From Saprospiraceae bacterium (GTDB lineage Bacteria > Bacteroidota > Bacteroidia > Chitinophagales > Saprospiraceae): a stretch of DNA of 64,000 nt. This document shows, piece by piece, positions 42,397 to 52,749 of this stretch. Position 1 is the stretch's first letter; each line of letters starts with the position of its first letter. The notes under the pieces were generated by a model that worked only from the letters and a program-made list of their open reading frames with translations, ran no database searches and was not told the origin of the DNA. The stretch lies in the NCBI GenBank assembly GCA_020628095.1, contig JAHDFP010000003.1, positions 166,639 through 230,638 on the forward strand. Reading direction: 5' to 3'. Both the position numbers and the translations under genes were made by a program.

Positions 42397-45300
42397 TCAC
42401 ATATTCCTTCTATACTGCCCACCTACCTCAAACAGCGCATTCGTTATCTGACCTAACGAACATACCTTGGTCACTTCCATTAATGCTTCAAACAAGTTTT
42501 CGTTATTGATGGCTTTTTGTTGTAATGTTTTAAGGGCTGTTTTGGCCGACTCTGCATTTCTGTGATTAAGGTTTTCTTTGGTGTTAATTTGTGCTTTTTT
42601 CTCTTCTTCGGTGGCTCGGATAACTTCTGACGGTATGATGGTAGGAGACCCTTTGCTGCTCAGAAAAGTATTGACACCGATGATAGGATATTCTCCACTA
42701 TGTTTGAGGTGCTCATAGTACATGCTTTCTTCTTGAATTTTGCTGCGCTGATACATGGTTTCCATGGCACCCAGAACACCGCCTCTTTCTGTTATCCTAT
42801 CAAACTCCATAAGAACCGCTTCCTCTACCAGATCTGTCAGTTCTTCTATTATAAAAGAACCTTGGAGTGGATTCTCGTTTCTGGCGAGGCCAAGTTCTTT
42901 GTTAATGATAAGCTGAATGGCCATTGCACGGCGCACAGAATCTTCAGTAGGAGTGGTAATGGCTTCGTCATAGGCGTTCGTGTGCAAAGAGTTGCAGTTG
43001 TCATATATGGCATATAGCGCCTGTAGTGTGGTTCTTATATCATTGAAATCTATTTCCTGCGCATGAAGGGATCTTCCAGAAGTTTGTATATGGTACTTAA
43101 GCATTTGAGCACGTGCATTGGCTCCATATTTATGCTTGAGCGCTTTGGACCAGATGCGTCTAGCGACTCTTCCGATGACTGCATATTCTGGATCGACTCC
43201 ATTACTGAAAAAGAATGACAAGTTAGGTCCGAACTTATTGATGTCCATGCCTCTGCTGAGATAATACTCGACATACGTAAATCCATTAGCCAATGTAAAG
43301 GCAAGCTGCGATATCGGATTAGCCCCCGCCTCAGCTATGTGATAACCAGAAATAGAGACAGAATAAAAATTCCTTACATTATGGTCAATGAAATATTCTT
43401 GTACATCCCCCATGAGGCGCAGCGCGAATTCTGTGGAGAATATGCAAGTGTTTTGTGCTTGATCTTCTTTTAGTATATCGGCCTGCACGGTGCCCCGTAC
43501 TTTACTAAGCGTTTCAGCTTTGATCTTATCATAGACTCTGAGAGGAAGTACTTGGTCACCAGTAACACCCAAAAGCATTAATCCCAAACCGTCATTACCT
43601 TCGGGTAATTCTCCTAGGTATGTGGGTCTATCTTTATCTTTGTAGAGAGCATTTATCCGTAACTGCGTTTTTTCTTCCAGCCCATTTTCCTTTATATATA
43701 TTTCGCATTGTTGGTCTATGGCTGCATTGAGGAAGTATCCCAGGAGCATCGGTGCTGGACCATTGATTGTCATGCTTACAGAGGTCTTCGGATCTGACAG
43801 ATTAAATCCCGAGTATAATTTCTTCGCGTCATCTAGACAGCATACAGATACACCGGAGTTTCCTATTTTGCCATAGATGTCAGGTCTGTAATCTGGATCG
43901 TGTCCATATAGAGTGACAGAATCAAAAGCCGTAGATAGTCTTTTAGCCGGGAGACCGAGACTTACATAATGAAAGCGTCTATTAGTCCGTTCAGGTCCTC
44001 CTTCTCCTGCAAACATTCTGGTCGGGTCTTCGCCTTGTCTTTTGAAAGGGTACAGGCCAGCGGTGTATGGAAACTCCCCAGGCACATTTTCTTGTAGTGA
44101 CCAAAGCAGGATGTCACCCCAGCCTTTATATTTTGGTAAGGCAATTTTGGGTATGTCAGAGTGTGATAATGATTTAGTATGTGTATCTAGCTCTAATACT
44201 TTATCTCTGACCTTAAATTTGAAAATGGGGTCTTTGTACTTTTTGATTTTTTCTTCCCATGCCGTAATGATCTCCCAATTGTAGGGATCAAGATTCATTT
44301 TTACTTTATCGAATTCTTGGTAAAGTAGATCAGTCAATTCTGGTTTAGTAGAATTTGTGATTTTTTCTATGCCATTTTTTTCTAATGTTGGTTTTTGTTC
44401 CGATACGGTCTCTATAGTTTTGTAGATGCCGTATAGTTTTTGTGCGACCTCTACCTGCTGATCAGACCTTTTGTCATAGGCTCGATTATTTTCAGATATT
44501 TCTGAGAGATACCTTGTGCGTGCAGGCGGAATGATGAATATTTTTTCTGACATTTCACCTGACGAGAATAGTGTAGACTCCATCGCGGCTTCTGTCTTAT
44601 CGTCGATGGTATCCATAACCTTTTTGTACAGTGTATTCATACCAGGATCATTGAACTGTGAAGCTATGGTCCCATATACAGGTAAAGAAGAGGTGTCGAC
44701 TTCCCAAAGATTATGATTGCGCTGATATTGCTTTTTGACGTCTCTCAAGGCATCTTGTGCACCGCGCTTATCAAACTTATTAATAACGACAATGTCGGCA
44801 AAATCCAACATGTCAATTTTCTCCAGCTGCGTCGCCGCACCAAATTCAGGTGTCATAATGTACATGGAGACATCCGAGTGTTCTAATATCTCCGTATCAG
44901 ATTGTCCGATACCCGATGTCTCTAATATTATCAGATCGAAATTGGCTGCTTTTAGTATTTCCGTCGCTTCTTTCACGTACTTAGATAGTGCTAAGTTGCT
45001 TTGCCTTGTTGCTAGAGAGCGCATGTATACCCTTGGATGATTGATGGCATTCATTCTTATACGATCTCCTAGTAGAGCTCCACCAGTTTTACGCTTAGAG
45101 GGATCGACAGAGATAATGCCTATGGTTTTATTTTCAAAATCTAACAGAAATCGACGAACAAGTTCATCTACCAGAGAAGATTTTCCTGCACCACCTGTAC
45201 CTGTAATACCCAGAACTGGTGTAAATTGATTTTTGTTTTTATCATGGATTATGTCGAGACTTTCTTTCGCTATCTCAGGAAAATTTTCGGCAGATGAGAT

Positions 45301-45807
45301 GAGTCGAGCAATAGCTGACGGATTTTCAGGATTTAGTTTTTTGACCTGTCCATTCAGGTTCTGTCCTAGTGGAAAATCTGACTGCTCGAGCACGTCATTG
45401 ATCATGCCTTGCAGTCCCATCTGGCGGCCATCATCTGGCGAATAGATTCGAGTAATACCATAATCCATTAGGTCCTTTATCTCATCTGGCAGTATCACAC
45501 CTCCACCTCCACCGAATATCTTAATGTGCCCAGCACCGTTTTCTTTGAGTAGGTCATACATATACTTGAAATACTCGTTATGTCCGCCTTGATAAGAAGT
45601 CATAGCAATGGCTTGTACATCCTCTTGTATGGCGGTATTGACCACTTCTTCTACACTACGATCATGCCCGAGATGGATGACCTCGGCACCAGTCGATTGC
45701 ATAATACGGCGCATAATATTGATAGCCGCATCGTGACCATCGAATAGCGAAGCCGCCGTGACTATTCTTATTTTGTTTTTAGGTTGATACTTCTCAGCTT
45801 GGATCAT
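42397..45807 (-). CDS. icmF: Fused isobutyryl-CoA mutase (IcmF)
   Basis: A 1136-residue B12 enzyme fusing three parts. Residues about 12-140 are the cobalamin-binding domain with DGHDAA (axial His25); about 195-440 are the MeaB-like G-protein chaperone with the P-loop GTGGAGKS (202-209); 560-1136 form the mutase TIM barrel. Two substrate-choice residues point to IcmF rather than methylmalonyl-CoA mutase: Phe in [18 protein letters not shown] where methylmalonyl-CoA mutase has Tyr, and Gln in [13 protein letters not shown]. It interconverts isobutyryl-CoA and n-butyryl-CoA, or isovaleryl-CoA and pivalyl-CoA. Divergent with cysE. The activity of related fusions can vary, so the reaction is a family inference. 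Confidence 0.92.
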   Translation of the reverse strand: MIQAEKYQPKNKIRIVTAASLFDGHDAAINIMRRIMQSTGAEVIHLGHDRSVEEVVNTAIQEDVQAIAMTSYQGGHNEYFKYMYDLLKENGAGHIKIFGGGGGVILPDEIKDLMDYGITRIYSPDDGRQMGLQGMINDVLEQSDFPLGQNLNGQVKKLNPENPSAIARLISSAENFPEIAKESLDIIHDKNKNQFTPVLGITGTGGAGKSSLVDELVRRFLLDFENKTIGIISVDPSKRKTGGALLGDRIRMNAINHPRVYMRSLATRQSNLALSKYVKEATEILKAANFDLIILETSGIGQSDTEILEHSDVSMYIMTPEFGAATQLEKIDMLDFADIVVINKFDKRGAQDALRDVKKQYQRNHNLWEVDTSSLPVYGTIASQFNDPGMNTLYKKVMDTIDDKTEAAMESTLFSSGEMSEKIFIIPPARTRYLSEISENNRAYDKRSDQQVEVAQKLYGIYKTIETVSEQKPTLEKNGIEKITNSTKPELTDLLYQEFDKVKMNLDPYNWEIITAWEEKIKKYKDPIFKFKVRDKVLELDTHTKSLSHSDIPKIALPKYKGWGDILLWSLQENVPGEFPYTAGLYPFKRQGEDPTRMFAGEGGPERTNRRFHYVSLGLPAKRLSTAFDSVTLYGHDPDYRPDIYGKIGNSGVSVCCLDDAKKLYSGFNLSDPKTSVSMTINGPAPMLLGYFLNAAIDQQCEIYIKENGLEEKTQLRINALYKDKDRPTYLGELPEGNDGLGLMLLGVTGDQVLPLRVYDKIKAETLSKVRGTVQADILKEDQAQNTCIFSTEFALRLMGDVQEYFIDHNVRNFYSVSISGYHIAEAGANPISQLAFTLANGFTYVEYYLSRGMDINKFGPNLSFFFSNGVDPEYAVIGRVARRIWSKALKHKYGANARAQMLKYHIQTSGRSLHAQEIDFNDIRTTLQALYAIYDNCNSLHTNAYDEAITTPTEDSVRRAMAIQLIINKELGLARNENPLQGSFIIEELTDLVEEAVLMEFDRITERGGVLGAMETMYQRSKIQEESMYYEHLKHSGEYPIIGVNTFLSSKGSPTIIPSEVIRATEEEKKAQINTKENLNHRNAESAKTALKTLQQKAINNENLFEALMEVTKVCSLGQITNALFEVGGQYRRNM

Positions 45808-45941
45808 TGATTAGGTATTGGAATATAAATATCGTTAAGATTACATATCATTCAAAATGAAGACAATTTTGAGCACTTTACTTTCGTCAAAAAGGTTAAA
45901 TCGGCATAAGTGTTGGATATAAATACCAAAAACAGGAAAAT

Positions 45942-46661
45942 ATGAATCTTAAGCGCAAGGTAGAGCACTTCGTAGAAGAGTTACTGGATATGATGTTTCC
46001 TGTACGTCTGGGACTGAGGTCTAAGCCTTCTGATAAGCAAGGATATTTGTGTGAGGTGTTACTGGATTTGTTGGATAACAATATAGAACAGAGCGAGATC
46101 AAGAATCAGAATATTGCCAGTTCTTTCATGGAATTCGTGCCACAGCTGGAGGCCCTATTGTTAAAAGATATTGAGGCCATATATCACGGAGACCCATCGG
46201 CCAAAAGCCATAATGAGATTATTCTGGCGTTTCCTGGTTTTTTTGCGGTTGCAGCTTATCGTATTGCGCATTATTTACATAATAACAAGGTGCGATTGCT
46301 ACCTCGGATGATAACAGAATATGCGCATACGCATACAGGTGTAGATATACATCCCGGTGCAGTAATAGGATTATCTTTTTGCATAGATCATGGTACGGGT
46401 ATAGTCATAGGCGAAACGGCCATTATAGGTGATAGAGTGAAGATATATCAAGGAGTGACCATCGGTGCACTGAGTGTAAAAGATAGAAATACGCAAGGCA
46501 AAAGACATCCCACTATCGAGGATGATGTCACGATATATGCTCAGGCCATTATATTAGGTGGAGAGACTATTGTGGGCAGACAGAGTATTATAGGAGGAAA
46601 TGTCTGGATAACCAAGAGTGTACCCTCTGGAACTAAGGTCTATTATAAAAACGAAGTATAG
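45942..46661 (+). CDS. cysE: Serine O-acetyltransferase (CysE/EpsC type)
   Basis: A 239-residue serine O-acetyltransferase, first step of cysteine synthesis from serine. An N-terminal helical region precedes a left-handed beta-helix of hexapeptide repeats with HTHTGVDIHPGAVIGLSFCIDHGTGIVIGETAIIGDRVKIYQGVTIGAL, which includes the catalytic His-Asp pair (FCIDHGTG) and the acetyl-CoA site. The end is short and lacks the long C-terminal tail that docks cysteine synthase in enterobacteria. It is 46 bases before cysM and begins the cysE-cysM-cysH cluster; the 134-base divergent gap to icmF should hold its promoter. Confidence 0.93.
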   Translation: MNLKRKVEHFVEELLDMMFPVRLGLRSKPSDKQGYLCEVLLDLLDNNIEQSEIKNQNIASSFMEFVPQLEALLLKDIEAIYHGDPSAKSHNEIILAFPGFFAVAAYRIAHYLHNNKVRLLPRMITEYAHTHTGVDIHPGAVIGLSFCIDHGTGIVIGETAIIGDRVKIYQGVTIGALSVKDRNTQGKRHPTIEDDVTIYAQAIILGGETIVGRQSIIGGNVWITKSVPSGTKVYYKNEV

Positions 46662-46707
46662 GGACTAAGTCATTCATACTTAACTAATTTAAAAACAAGC
46701 TTTTACC

Positions 46708-47586
46708 ATGAGATTAGAATCTTTAATCGGAAATACGCCCTTGGTCAAACTAACCACAATAAACCCTAATCCCAATGTAAACCTCTTCGCCAAGCTAGAA
46801 GGGCAAAATCCTGGGGGTAGTGTAAAAGATAGAGCCGCCTATTACATGATTAAGAGTGCTTTAGAGTCTGGTGATATTGATAAGAATAGCACGATTATAG
46901 AAGCAACCAGTGGTAATACAGGAATCGCATTGGCTATGATTGCTGTGATTTATGGTATCAATATAAAGCTCGTTATGCCCTCCAATGCCACGCCAGAAAG
47001 GATCAAAACCATGAAAGCTTATGGGGCAGAAGTGATACTGACTCCTCAGGAAAAGACAATAGAATTCTCCAGAGAGCATGCTCAAGAACTGTCTGATAAA
47101 CATGGATATGTTATTCTGGACCAATTCAATAATCCTAATAATAGAAGAGCTCACATAGAGACAACAGGCCCAGAAATATGGCGTGATACAGATGGAAAAG
47201 TGACACATTTCGTATCTGCAATGGGGACAACAGGAACGATTACTGGGACATCTACATATTTAAAATCACAGAACCCTGAGATACAAATAGTCGGAGCGCA
47301 GCCGACAGAAGGCTCTCGAATACCTGGAATCAGAAAGTGGTCGCCAGAATTTTTACCTGGCATCTACCAGCCAGAAAGAATAGATAGAATAGAGCTGGTC
47401 AGTAGAGAAGAGGCCGCCCTTAATACTAGGAAACTAGCAAAAGAGGAGGGAATCATGGGCGGTATGAGCAGTGGGGGCGCTTTGACAGTGGCCTTAAGGG
47501 TAGCTCAAGAGCTCGGTAGTGGTCATATCGTTTTTATAGTTTGTGATAGAGGAGACAGATATTTGAGTTCTGACCTTTATATTTGA
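46708..47586 (+). CDS. cysM: Cysteine synthase B (O-acetylserine sulfhydrylase)
   Basis: A 292-residue PLP enzyme. The cofactor lysine is Lys40 in EGQNPGGSVKDRAA, EATSGNTGIALAM (about 65-77) is the substrate loop, and GMSSGGAL near 252-259 holds the PLP phosphate-binding site. It lacks the C-terminal extension of larger beta-synthases, and its length matches CysM. It replaces the acetyl of O-acetylserine, the product of the preceding gene, with sulfide or thiosulfate. Five bases separate it from cysH. Confidence 0.93.
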   Translation: MRLESLIGNTPLVKLTTINPNPNVNLFAKLEGQNPGGSVKDRAAYYMIKSALESGDIDKNSTIIEATSGNTGIALAMIAVIYGINIKLVMPSNATPERIKTMKAYGAEVILTPQEKTIEFSREHAQELSDKHGYVILDQFNNPNNRRAHIETTGPEIWRDTDGKVTHFVSAMGTTGTITGTSTYLKSQNPEIQIVGAQPTEGSRIPGIRKWSPEFLPGIYQPERIDRIELVSREEAALNTRKLAKEEGIMGGMSSGGALTVALRVAQELGSGHIVFIVCDRGDRYLSSDLYI

Positions 47587-47591
47587 CCGCA

Positions 47592-48266
47592 ATGAGCGAG
47601 TTGCATGAAAAATTGGACCTAGATCGACTCAATTCCGTTTATACAGAATTGGACATATATGAGAGGGTGGAGAGGTTGTATCAGGACTTCGACAGCGAAG
47701 AGATTATGTTAACATCTTCATTTGCGGCGACCTCTGCGTTCTTGCTCAAGGTGTTTTCTGATGTGAATAAGGACCAGATAATCTACTTTATAGATACAGG
47801 TTATCACTTTCCTGAGACCTTAATATATAAGGAATACCTTACTAAATTGTATGATCTCAAGGTATTCAATATAAAAGCGGATGAATCCGAACATAAAAAG
47901 ACCCTGGATGCTAAGATGTGGGAGAAAAACCCCAATAAATGTTGCGAAATCAATAAGGTCAATCCATTAGATTCTATTAAGGTCAACTTCAAAATATGGG
48001 TGTCTGGTCTTATGCGCTGGCAAAGTGATTATCGTAATAGTCTCAATTTTTTCGAACAAAGGGATAATATCACAAAATTTTATCCACTCCTTGATATAGA
48101 CTTTATCGGTCGGGATCAATTTATCAAGGATCATCATTTACCGTTTCATCCCCTTAAATCAAAGGGTTATTCCTCTGTAGGATGCCAGCAATGTACCGTG
48201 CCTGGAGACGATAGAACAGGCCGATGGAATAATTCTCCCAAAACTGAATGTGGTCTACATCTATGA
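47592..48266 (+). CDS. cysH: Adenylyl-sulfate (APS) reductase, iron-sulfur type
   Basis: A 224-residue CysH. The SSFAATSAFLLKV region matches the PP-loop-like nucleotide site. Two cysteine pairs, KCCEINKV near 116-117 and GCQQCTVPG near the C-terminus, are the ligands of a [4Fe-4S] cluster, so it is the assimilatory APS reductase type rather than the cluster-free PAPS reductase. The tail ECGLHL holds the catalytic cysteine. I start at ATG 47592; an in-frame TTG at 47583 overlaps the cysM stop. It would make sulfite for cysteine synthesis; ATP sulfurylase and sulfite reductase are not in the window. Confidence 0.92.
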   Translation: MSELHEKLDLDRLNSVYTELDIYERVERLYQDFDSEEIMLTSSFAATSAFLLKVFSDVNKDQIIYFIDTGYHFPETLIYKEYLTKLYDLKVFNIKADESEHKKTLDAKMWEKNPNKCCEINKVNPLDSIKVNFKIWVSGLMRWQSDYRNSLNFFEQRDNITKFYPLLDIDFIGRDQFIKDHHLPFHPLKSKGYSSVGCQQCTVPGDDRTGRWNNSPKTECGLHL

Positions 48267-48355
48267 TATATTGGCATCTGACAGCTTTTTAATGTTTTTC
48301 TCATACCAATATTGACTTTCAGCTTTTCATTTCAGTTATAATCATGGAGGTATCT

Positions 48356-48363
48356 TATCTTTG
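48356..48363 (+). promoter_or_regulatory. Bacteroidota -7 box before acyl-CoA dehydrogenase
   Basis: TATCTTTG fits the Bacteroidota -7 consensus TAnnTTTG exactly and lies 20 bases before the ATG at 48384. No TTG sits at the proper -33 distance, so the promoter would rest on the -7 box alone. Confidence 0.45.
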
Positions 48364-48383
48364 CGCCCAAATTGAGAAAATCC

Positions 48384-49556
48384 ATGAAATTTAGCCTATC
48401 CGAAGAACAGTTGATGATCCAAAAAGCGGCGCGTGATTTCGCTCAGAATGAGTTAAAAGCGGGCGTTATAGAAAGAGACTCTCATAAGACACACCCGACA
48501 GAATACCTTAAGCAGATGGGTGAAATGGGATTTATGGGTATGCTCGTCAAGTCAGAGTACGGAGGATCAGATATGGATACATTGTCTTATGTACTGGCGA
48601 TGGAGGAAATCTCTAAGGTGGATAATTCTTGTAGCGTCTGCATGTCTGTCCAGAACTCTCTTGTTTGTTCTGGTATACAGGCTTATGCCTCAGAAGAACT
48701 TAAGAATAAATACTTACCTAAACTGGCCAGTGGTGAGATGATAGGTGCTTTTTGTCTATCAGAACCGGAAGCTGGGAGCGACGCTACGATGCAACGCACC
48801 ACAGCAGAGGATAAAGGTGATCATTATCTTATTAACGGTACTAAAAATTGGATTACCAATGGCAAGCACGCTGGCATGTATATCGTCATCGCACAGACTA
48901 ATCCAGAGCAGAAGCATCGCGGTATCAATGCCATCATCGTCGACGCCGATGCAGAAGGCGTGACCACGGGAGAATTAGAGGATAAGTTAGGGATAAGATC
49001 TTCTGATACCTGTTCTGTTATGTTTCAGGATGTCAAAGTGCCTAAGGAGAATAGGATAGGGAACGAAGGATTCGGTTTTAAGTTCGCGATGAAAGTGCTT
49101 AGCGGAGGAAGAATAGGTATTGCGGCCCAAGCCTTAGGGATATCAGGAGGAGCTTATGAGTTGGCAGACATATATGCTAAAGAAAGGAAGGCATTTGGCA
49201 AACCGATAGGAGAGCATCAGGCGGTTGGTTTTAAGTTAGCCGAGATGGCGACACAGATAGAAGCTGCAAAGCTGCTGGTGTATAGGGCGGCGTGGCTCAA
49301 GGATAATGGTTATAATTATGACCAAGCCGCTGCGATGGCTAAGTTATATGCCTCTGATATAGCTCAGACAATCACTAACGAAGCGATACAAGTCCACGGT
49401 GGATATGGATATGTCAAGGAATATCATGTAGAACGCCTCATGCGCGATGCTAAGATTACTCAGATATACGAGGGTACCTCAGAAATCCAAAAATTAGTCA
49501 TCAGCAGAAATATCAGGAAAGGGGACCTTTATTTGCCTGTACAAGAACAGGCTTAA
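48384..49556 (+). CDS. Acyl-CoA dehydrogenase
   Basis: A 390-residue flavoprotein that desaturates acyl-CoA, most like short-chain or isobutyryl/2-methylbutyryl types. Evidence: MKFSLSEEQLMIQKAARDF start, CLSEPEAGSDATMQRTTAED and NGTKNWITNG (FAD site), AAKLLVYRAAWLKDNG, and the catalytic base Glu in IYEGTSEIQKLVISRNI. The ATG at 48384 matches the family start; a TTG at 48372 is upstream. With IcmF nearby it may act in branched-chain acyl-CoA breakdown, but the link is inference. Its end overlaps the convergent gene at 49553 by 4 bases. Confidence 0.94.
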   Translation: MKFSLSEEQLMIQKAARDFAQNELKAGVIERDSHKTHPTEYLKQMGEMGFMGMLVKSEYGGSDMDTLSYVLAMEEISKVDNSCSVCMSVQNSLVCSGIQAYASEELKNKYLPKLASGEMIGAFCLSEPEAGSDATMQRTTAEDKGDHYLINGTKNWITNGKHAGMYIVIAQTNPEQKHRGINAIIVDADAEGVTTGELEDKLGIRSSDTCSVMFQDVKVPKENRIGNEGFGFKFAMKVLSGGRIGIAAQALGISGGAYELADIYAKERKAFGKPIGEHQAVGFKLAEMATQIEAAKLLVYRAAWLKDNGYNYDQAAAMAKLYASDIAQTITNEAIQVHGGYGYVKEYHVERLMRDAKITQIYEGTSEIQKLVISRNIRKGDLYLPVQEQA

Positions 49557-50071
49557 TACCCAAGGACAACCCATGTTGTCGCTACCTTCCAGGTCCTGAC
49601 TTCTCTTTTCTGTAGTGCTTTTTCCACGGCTTCGGTCATGATGGGCTGTCCGTTCTCATCGGTCTCATATTCTATCTCGGCAGAGAAGATATATCTGTTT
49701 CTTAGCAATCCGTTAGTTCCTACGACACCAGTCCATTTCAGATCAGAAGGTATGATGTCTATTTGTGCAGGGTCTTGCTTGGGCACTTGTCTATATATTG
49801 CTTGTATCTGTGTGAATACATGCCCACCTATTATACTTATAAATTCTGCATCTATCCAATGCTCCAGATCTATTTCTCCATCTCTATTAGAATCCATTGT
49901 CCATCCCACACGGACCTTATGACCATCTTGGATTTTGGAGATTAGTTTTTCTATAGAACCAGAGATGACCTCACCTTCTGAGTCAATTTTTACCATTGTT
50001 TTTGTCTGAGCGGTCAGAGAATATGAGGTGGTCAATAGTATTATCAAAGTAATTAGTGAGGATATTTTCAT
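49553..50071 (-). CDS. Hypothetical secreted protein
   Basis: A 172-residue protein with a signal peptide (MKISSLITLIILLTTSYSLTAQ, cleavage likely at about 22) and a mixed mature part with a lone calcium-loop-like DSNRDGEIDLE. No domain is recognised. The genes at 49553 and 50090 are 18 bases apart on the same strand and may be co-transcribed. Confidence 0.7.
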   Translation of the reverse strand: MKISSLITLIILLTTSYSLTAQTKTMVKIDSEGEVISGSIEKLISKIQDGHKVRVGWTMDSNRDGEIDLEHWIDAEFISIIGGHVFTQIQAIYRQVPKQDPAQIDIIPSDLKWTGVVGTNGLLRNRYIFSAEIEYETDENGQPIMTEAVEKALQKREVRTWKVATTWVVLGY

Positions 50072-50089
50072 ATAGTAACATTTTAAAGA

Positions 50090-50377
50090 TTATAGGAAAA
50101 AAGAAATAACCACGAGAAATAAGAGAGCAGCATTGATTATCGGAGTCCAGATTAATATTTTATCAATAGTGCCGATTTTATCAGACTTATTTTTTAGAAA
50201 CGAAATAGAATAAATTAATCCCAAAAGTACAATCACCACAATGGGAATGGCGATCAATAATAATATAGTAGCCGATGTTATAATGCCTAAGAACTTTCCA
50301 GATAAAAAGACGCCCAGAATAATTGCTAACAGAAGTAATAAATTGAGAAATCCCAGTGTGCGTATGGCTATTGGCAT
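50090..50377 (-). CDS. Hypothetical three-helix membrane protein
   Basis: A 95-residue protein made almost entirely of three hydrophobic helices at about 8-27, 31-57 and 71-94, joined by short charged loops. No family recognised. It lies between a secreted-protein gene and the RidA gene on the same strand. Confidence 0.65.
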   Translation of the reverse strand: MPIAIRTLGFLNLLLLLAIILGVFLSGKFLGIITSATILLLIAIPIVVIVLLGLIYSISFLKNKSDKIGTIDKILIWTPIINAALLFLVVISFFL

Positions 50378-50400
50378 ATTGTCCTATACAGTGATTTTTA

Positions 50401-50817
50401 TTACAAAGGCTTATAAGCGACTGCTTTTATTTCAATCAATAGATTGGGATGAGGCAGTTGGTATACGGCGACCGTTGTCCTTGTCGGACCCGTATGATCA
50501 AAGAATTGACCATACACTTCGTTATATCCTGCGAAGTCTTGCATATCCACTAAAAAGGTCGTGATATCTATAATCTTATCGAGTCCACAATCCATACTAT
50601 TCAGTAAAGCTTCTATATTCTTAATTACAGCTTCTGTCTGGGCTTTTATATCCAGTATCCACTCTCCGTCTTCTTTTTGTTCTGCACCAACATGGGTATT
50701 ATCTGGCTTTCTGCTACTGGTCCCAGATACATAGATGAAATCTCCGACTCTTTTGACGTGCGGGTAGTTGCCTAAGGGTTGAGCTTTATCTTTTAATACT
50801 TTAGAGGAATCGTTCAT
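50401..50817 (-). CDS. RidA-family 2-aminomuconate deaminase-like protein
   Basis: A 138-residue RidA-fold protein that resembles 2-aminomuconate deaminase (AmnD) of the oxidative tryptophan/kynurenine route more than generic RidA: GNYPHVKRVGDFIYVSGTSSRKPDNTHVG at the start is diagnostic of that subfamily, and GPTRTTVAVYQLPHPNLLIEIKAVAYKP closes the fold with the catalytic Arg. Its start overlaps the end of the kynurenine monooxygenase gene by 4 bases, which strongly supports a shared tryptophan-degradation role. The other pathway genes are not in the window. Confidence 0.85.
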   Translation of the reverse strand: MNDSSKVLKDKAQPLGNYPHVKRVGDFIYVSGTSSRKPDNTHVGAEQKEDGEWILDIKAQTEAVIKNIEALLNSMDCGLDKIIDITTFLVDMQDFAGYNEVYGQFFDHTGPTRTTVAVYQLPHPNLLIEIKAVAYKPL

Positions 50818-52166
50818 ATGGATAAGGTCTTTATATTATTATATACTTCCTGTATGTCGAGATCATCTATCTTGTCGAGGTCTTTACAGATGGATAACAA
50901 AAGCGCATCCTGAGCACGACCAAGCGCCATGGCTTTCTGATAATCTAGTTCTGGTCTGAAGGTGACCATAGAGTACTTAGAGTAGTAATCAGGAAGTTGT
51001 TGTTCCATTTTCATTTCTAATTGCCTTTTGAGTTTAAAAGCCATGTCATCCACTTTATCCCGCATTTCATAGAAATTATCAATGGCCAGATCTGCAATAG
51101 CATTGGCATTATCAACCCTTAGCTTTTCGAATTGCTCAAAAATTGTAGACCAGTCTTCGCCATACTGGTCGAGTAAGTCATCGAAAACGCGGACATCCTC
51201 AAAAGAAGCATTCATACCCTGACCGTAGAATGGAACAATGGCATGCGCCGCATCACCCATGATCAAGGTCTTTCCATAGGCTTGCCACGGATTACATTTT
51301 ATAGTACCTAAGGTGCCGACTGGATTCTCAAAATATTCGTTAATATAATCTGGCATAAGTGGTATCAGTGTAGGAAAATACTCCTCAAAGAAATCTTGCA
51401 CTTTTTCTCGAGTGGTCAGCGCATCAAAGCCTAGCTCCGGGCCATAGGGATGAAACATAGTCACAGTGAAGCTGCCATCAAGATTGGGCAAAGCGATAAT
51501 CATAAAATGACCACGTGGCCAGATGTGCAAAGCATTTTTTTCTATTTTCCAATTGCCACCTACATCAGGTAGTATTGTCAATTCCTTATAGCCATGACGT
51601 AGAAAACTTTGCTCATAGTTGAATAAAAGTCGGGTCGTCTGAGCCAGCATGCTACGACGTACAATAGATCCTGCGCCATCTGCACCCAGAACAATTTCTG
51701 CTTCGTCCGTATGTTTATTACCATCTTTGTCGAGGTACTCTATACTCGCGTTTTTAAGATCGACACTTGTTACTTTACTATCAAAATGAAGTGTGACACT
51801 ATCATGATAATCAGCTTCATTGAGTAGTAAAATATTGAGCCCCGATCGGGAGACAGAATTGATATAATCTTCCTCACGTCCACTATAGGGCGAAAGAAAG
51901 CTAGCTTGTCCTAAGGCATGTATCATTCTACCTTTCATCGGAATGCATACCTGACTTACTGTTTTTCTCAGACCAACTCGATCTAGTGCCATTAGTCCTC
52001 TGGCGGAAAGCGCAAGATTGATGGATCGTCCCTCATCTTTATTGCTTTGTCTCATGTCATGTCTTTTCTCATAGACATGGACCGAAAAGCCCCTTTGTGC
52101 CAACCTAAGTGCTAACAACGAGCCACAAAGACCCGCGCCGACGATTATTATTTTCTTGTTTTTGAT
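50814..52166 (-). CDS. kmo: Kynurenine 3-monooxygenase
   Basis: A flavin monooxygenase of about 450 residues that makes 3-hydroxykynurenine. The FAD motif reads IIIVGAGLCGSLLALRLAQRG, followed by YEKR, DEGRSINLALSARG, GADGAGSIVR, a middle FLRHGYKEL motif and GDAAHAIVPFYGQGMNASFEDV. The reading frame is open upstream of the GxGxxG motif to a stop at 52221-52223 yet contains no ATG, GTG or TTG; the first ordinary start codon is TTG 52118, which would delete most of the FAD motif. The boundary at 52166 (an ATC codon) is my guess. Protein motifs are intact, so either a rare start (ATT, ATC or ATA) is used or the start was lost or misread. Confidence 0.85.
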   Translation of the reverse strand: MKNKKIIIVGAGLCGSLLALRLAQRGFSVHVYEKRHDMRQSNKDEGRSINLALSARGLMALDRVGLRKTVSQVCIPMKGRMIHALGQASFLSPYSGREEDYINSVSRSGLNILLLNEADYHDSVTLHFDSKVTSVDLKNASIEYLDKDGNKHTDEAEIVLGADGAGSIVRRSMLAQTTRLLFNYEQSFLRHGYKELTILPDVGGNWKIEKNALHIWPRGHFMIIALPNLDGSFTVTMFHPYGPELGFDALTTREKVQDFFEEYFPTLIPLMPDYINEYFENPVGTLGTIKCNPWQAYGKTLIMGDAAHAIVPFYGQGMNASFEDVRVFDDLLDQYGEDWSTIFEQFEKLRVDNANAIADLAIDNFYEMRDKVDDMAFKLKRQLEMKMEQQLPDYYSKYSMVTFRPELDYQKAMALGRAQDALLLSICKDLDKIDDLDIQEVYNNIKTLSI

Positions 52167-52227
52167 AGATTTATTTTTTGATAAAAGTACGAAGTGCTCA
52201 ATTCTAATGGGTTGATTTCTTTAGATA

Positions 52228-52740
52228 TTAATTTGGTAAGAATAGGTCATTTATTTTGTCAGGGAAGTGATGCGATATGACCTGTCTTAGTTCTTCTTCT
52301 TTTTGTGTTCCTATGATGATGATCTTGTGCTTCCTTGCTACATATAATCCTTTGCTTCCCCTTACATTATATACGACCTTGCTTGTAGAAATATATCTTA
52401 TTCCCCATCCTCCCACAAAGCCATAATCTGTCACCGCCAATTTGTCGATTTCTTGTATTGAGATAGTTTTTGTCGAAAATGGAAAGAATCTAATTCTAAT
52501 TTCCTTAGGATTAATCTCAGTCCTTAATTCCATTTTATAAAAGAACAGCAACATGATTGACATTAATATGAGCAGTATGCTCAATTCCATGTTAGAGCCA
52601 GGTCTAGAACCGAAAGGCTCTCCTATCATAACCTGTTTATAGAGTCCATAGATCGGTATAGCAGTAATGCTTATAAGTAATACCCATAACCACCACTGAA
52701 TAAATTTTTGATTTTCGCGGAAAAGTATGGACTGACTCAT
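52228..52740 (-). CDS. Hypothetical membrane protein with PH-like domain
   Basis: A 170-residue protein. Two transmembrane helices (about 14-34 and 48-68) are followed by a beta-rich domain (TEINPKEIRIRFFPFSTKTISIQEIDKLAVTDYGFVGG to EEELRQVISHHFPD) with the feel of a bacterial PH/YdbS-like domain. No enzyme motif. It lies 9 bases after the DsbA-like gene on the same strand. Confidence 0.6.
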   Translation of the reverse strand: MSQSILFRENQKFIQWWLWVLLISITAIPIYGLYKQVMIGEPFGSRPGSNMELSILLILMSIMLLFFYKMELRTEINPKEIRIRFFPFSTKTISIQEIDKLAVTDYGFVGGWGIRYISTSKVVYNVRGSKGLYVARKHKIIIIGTQKEEELRQVISHHFPDKINDLFLPN

Positions 52741-52749
52741 CTGATGGAT

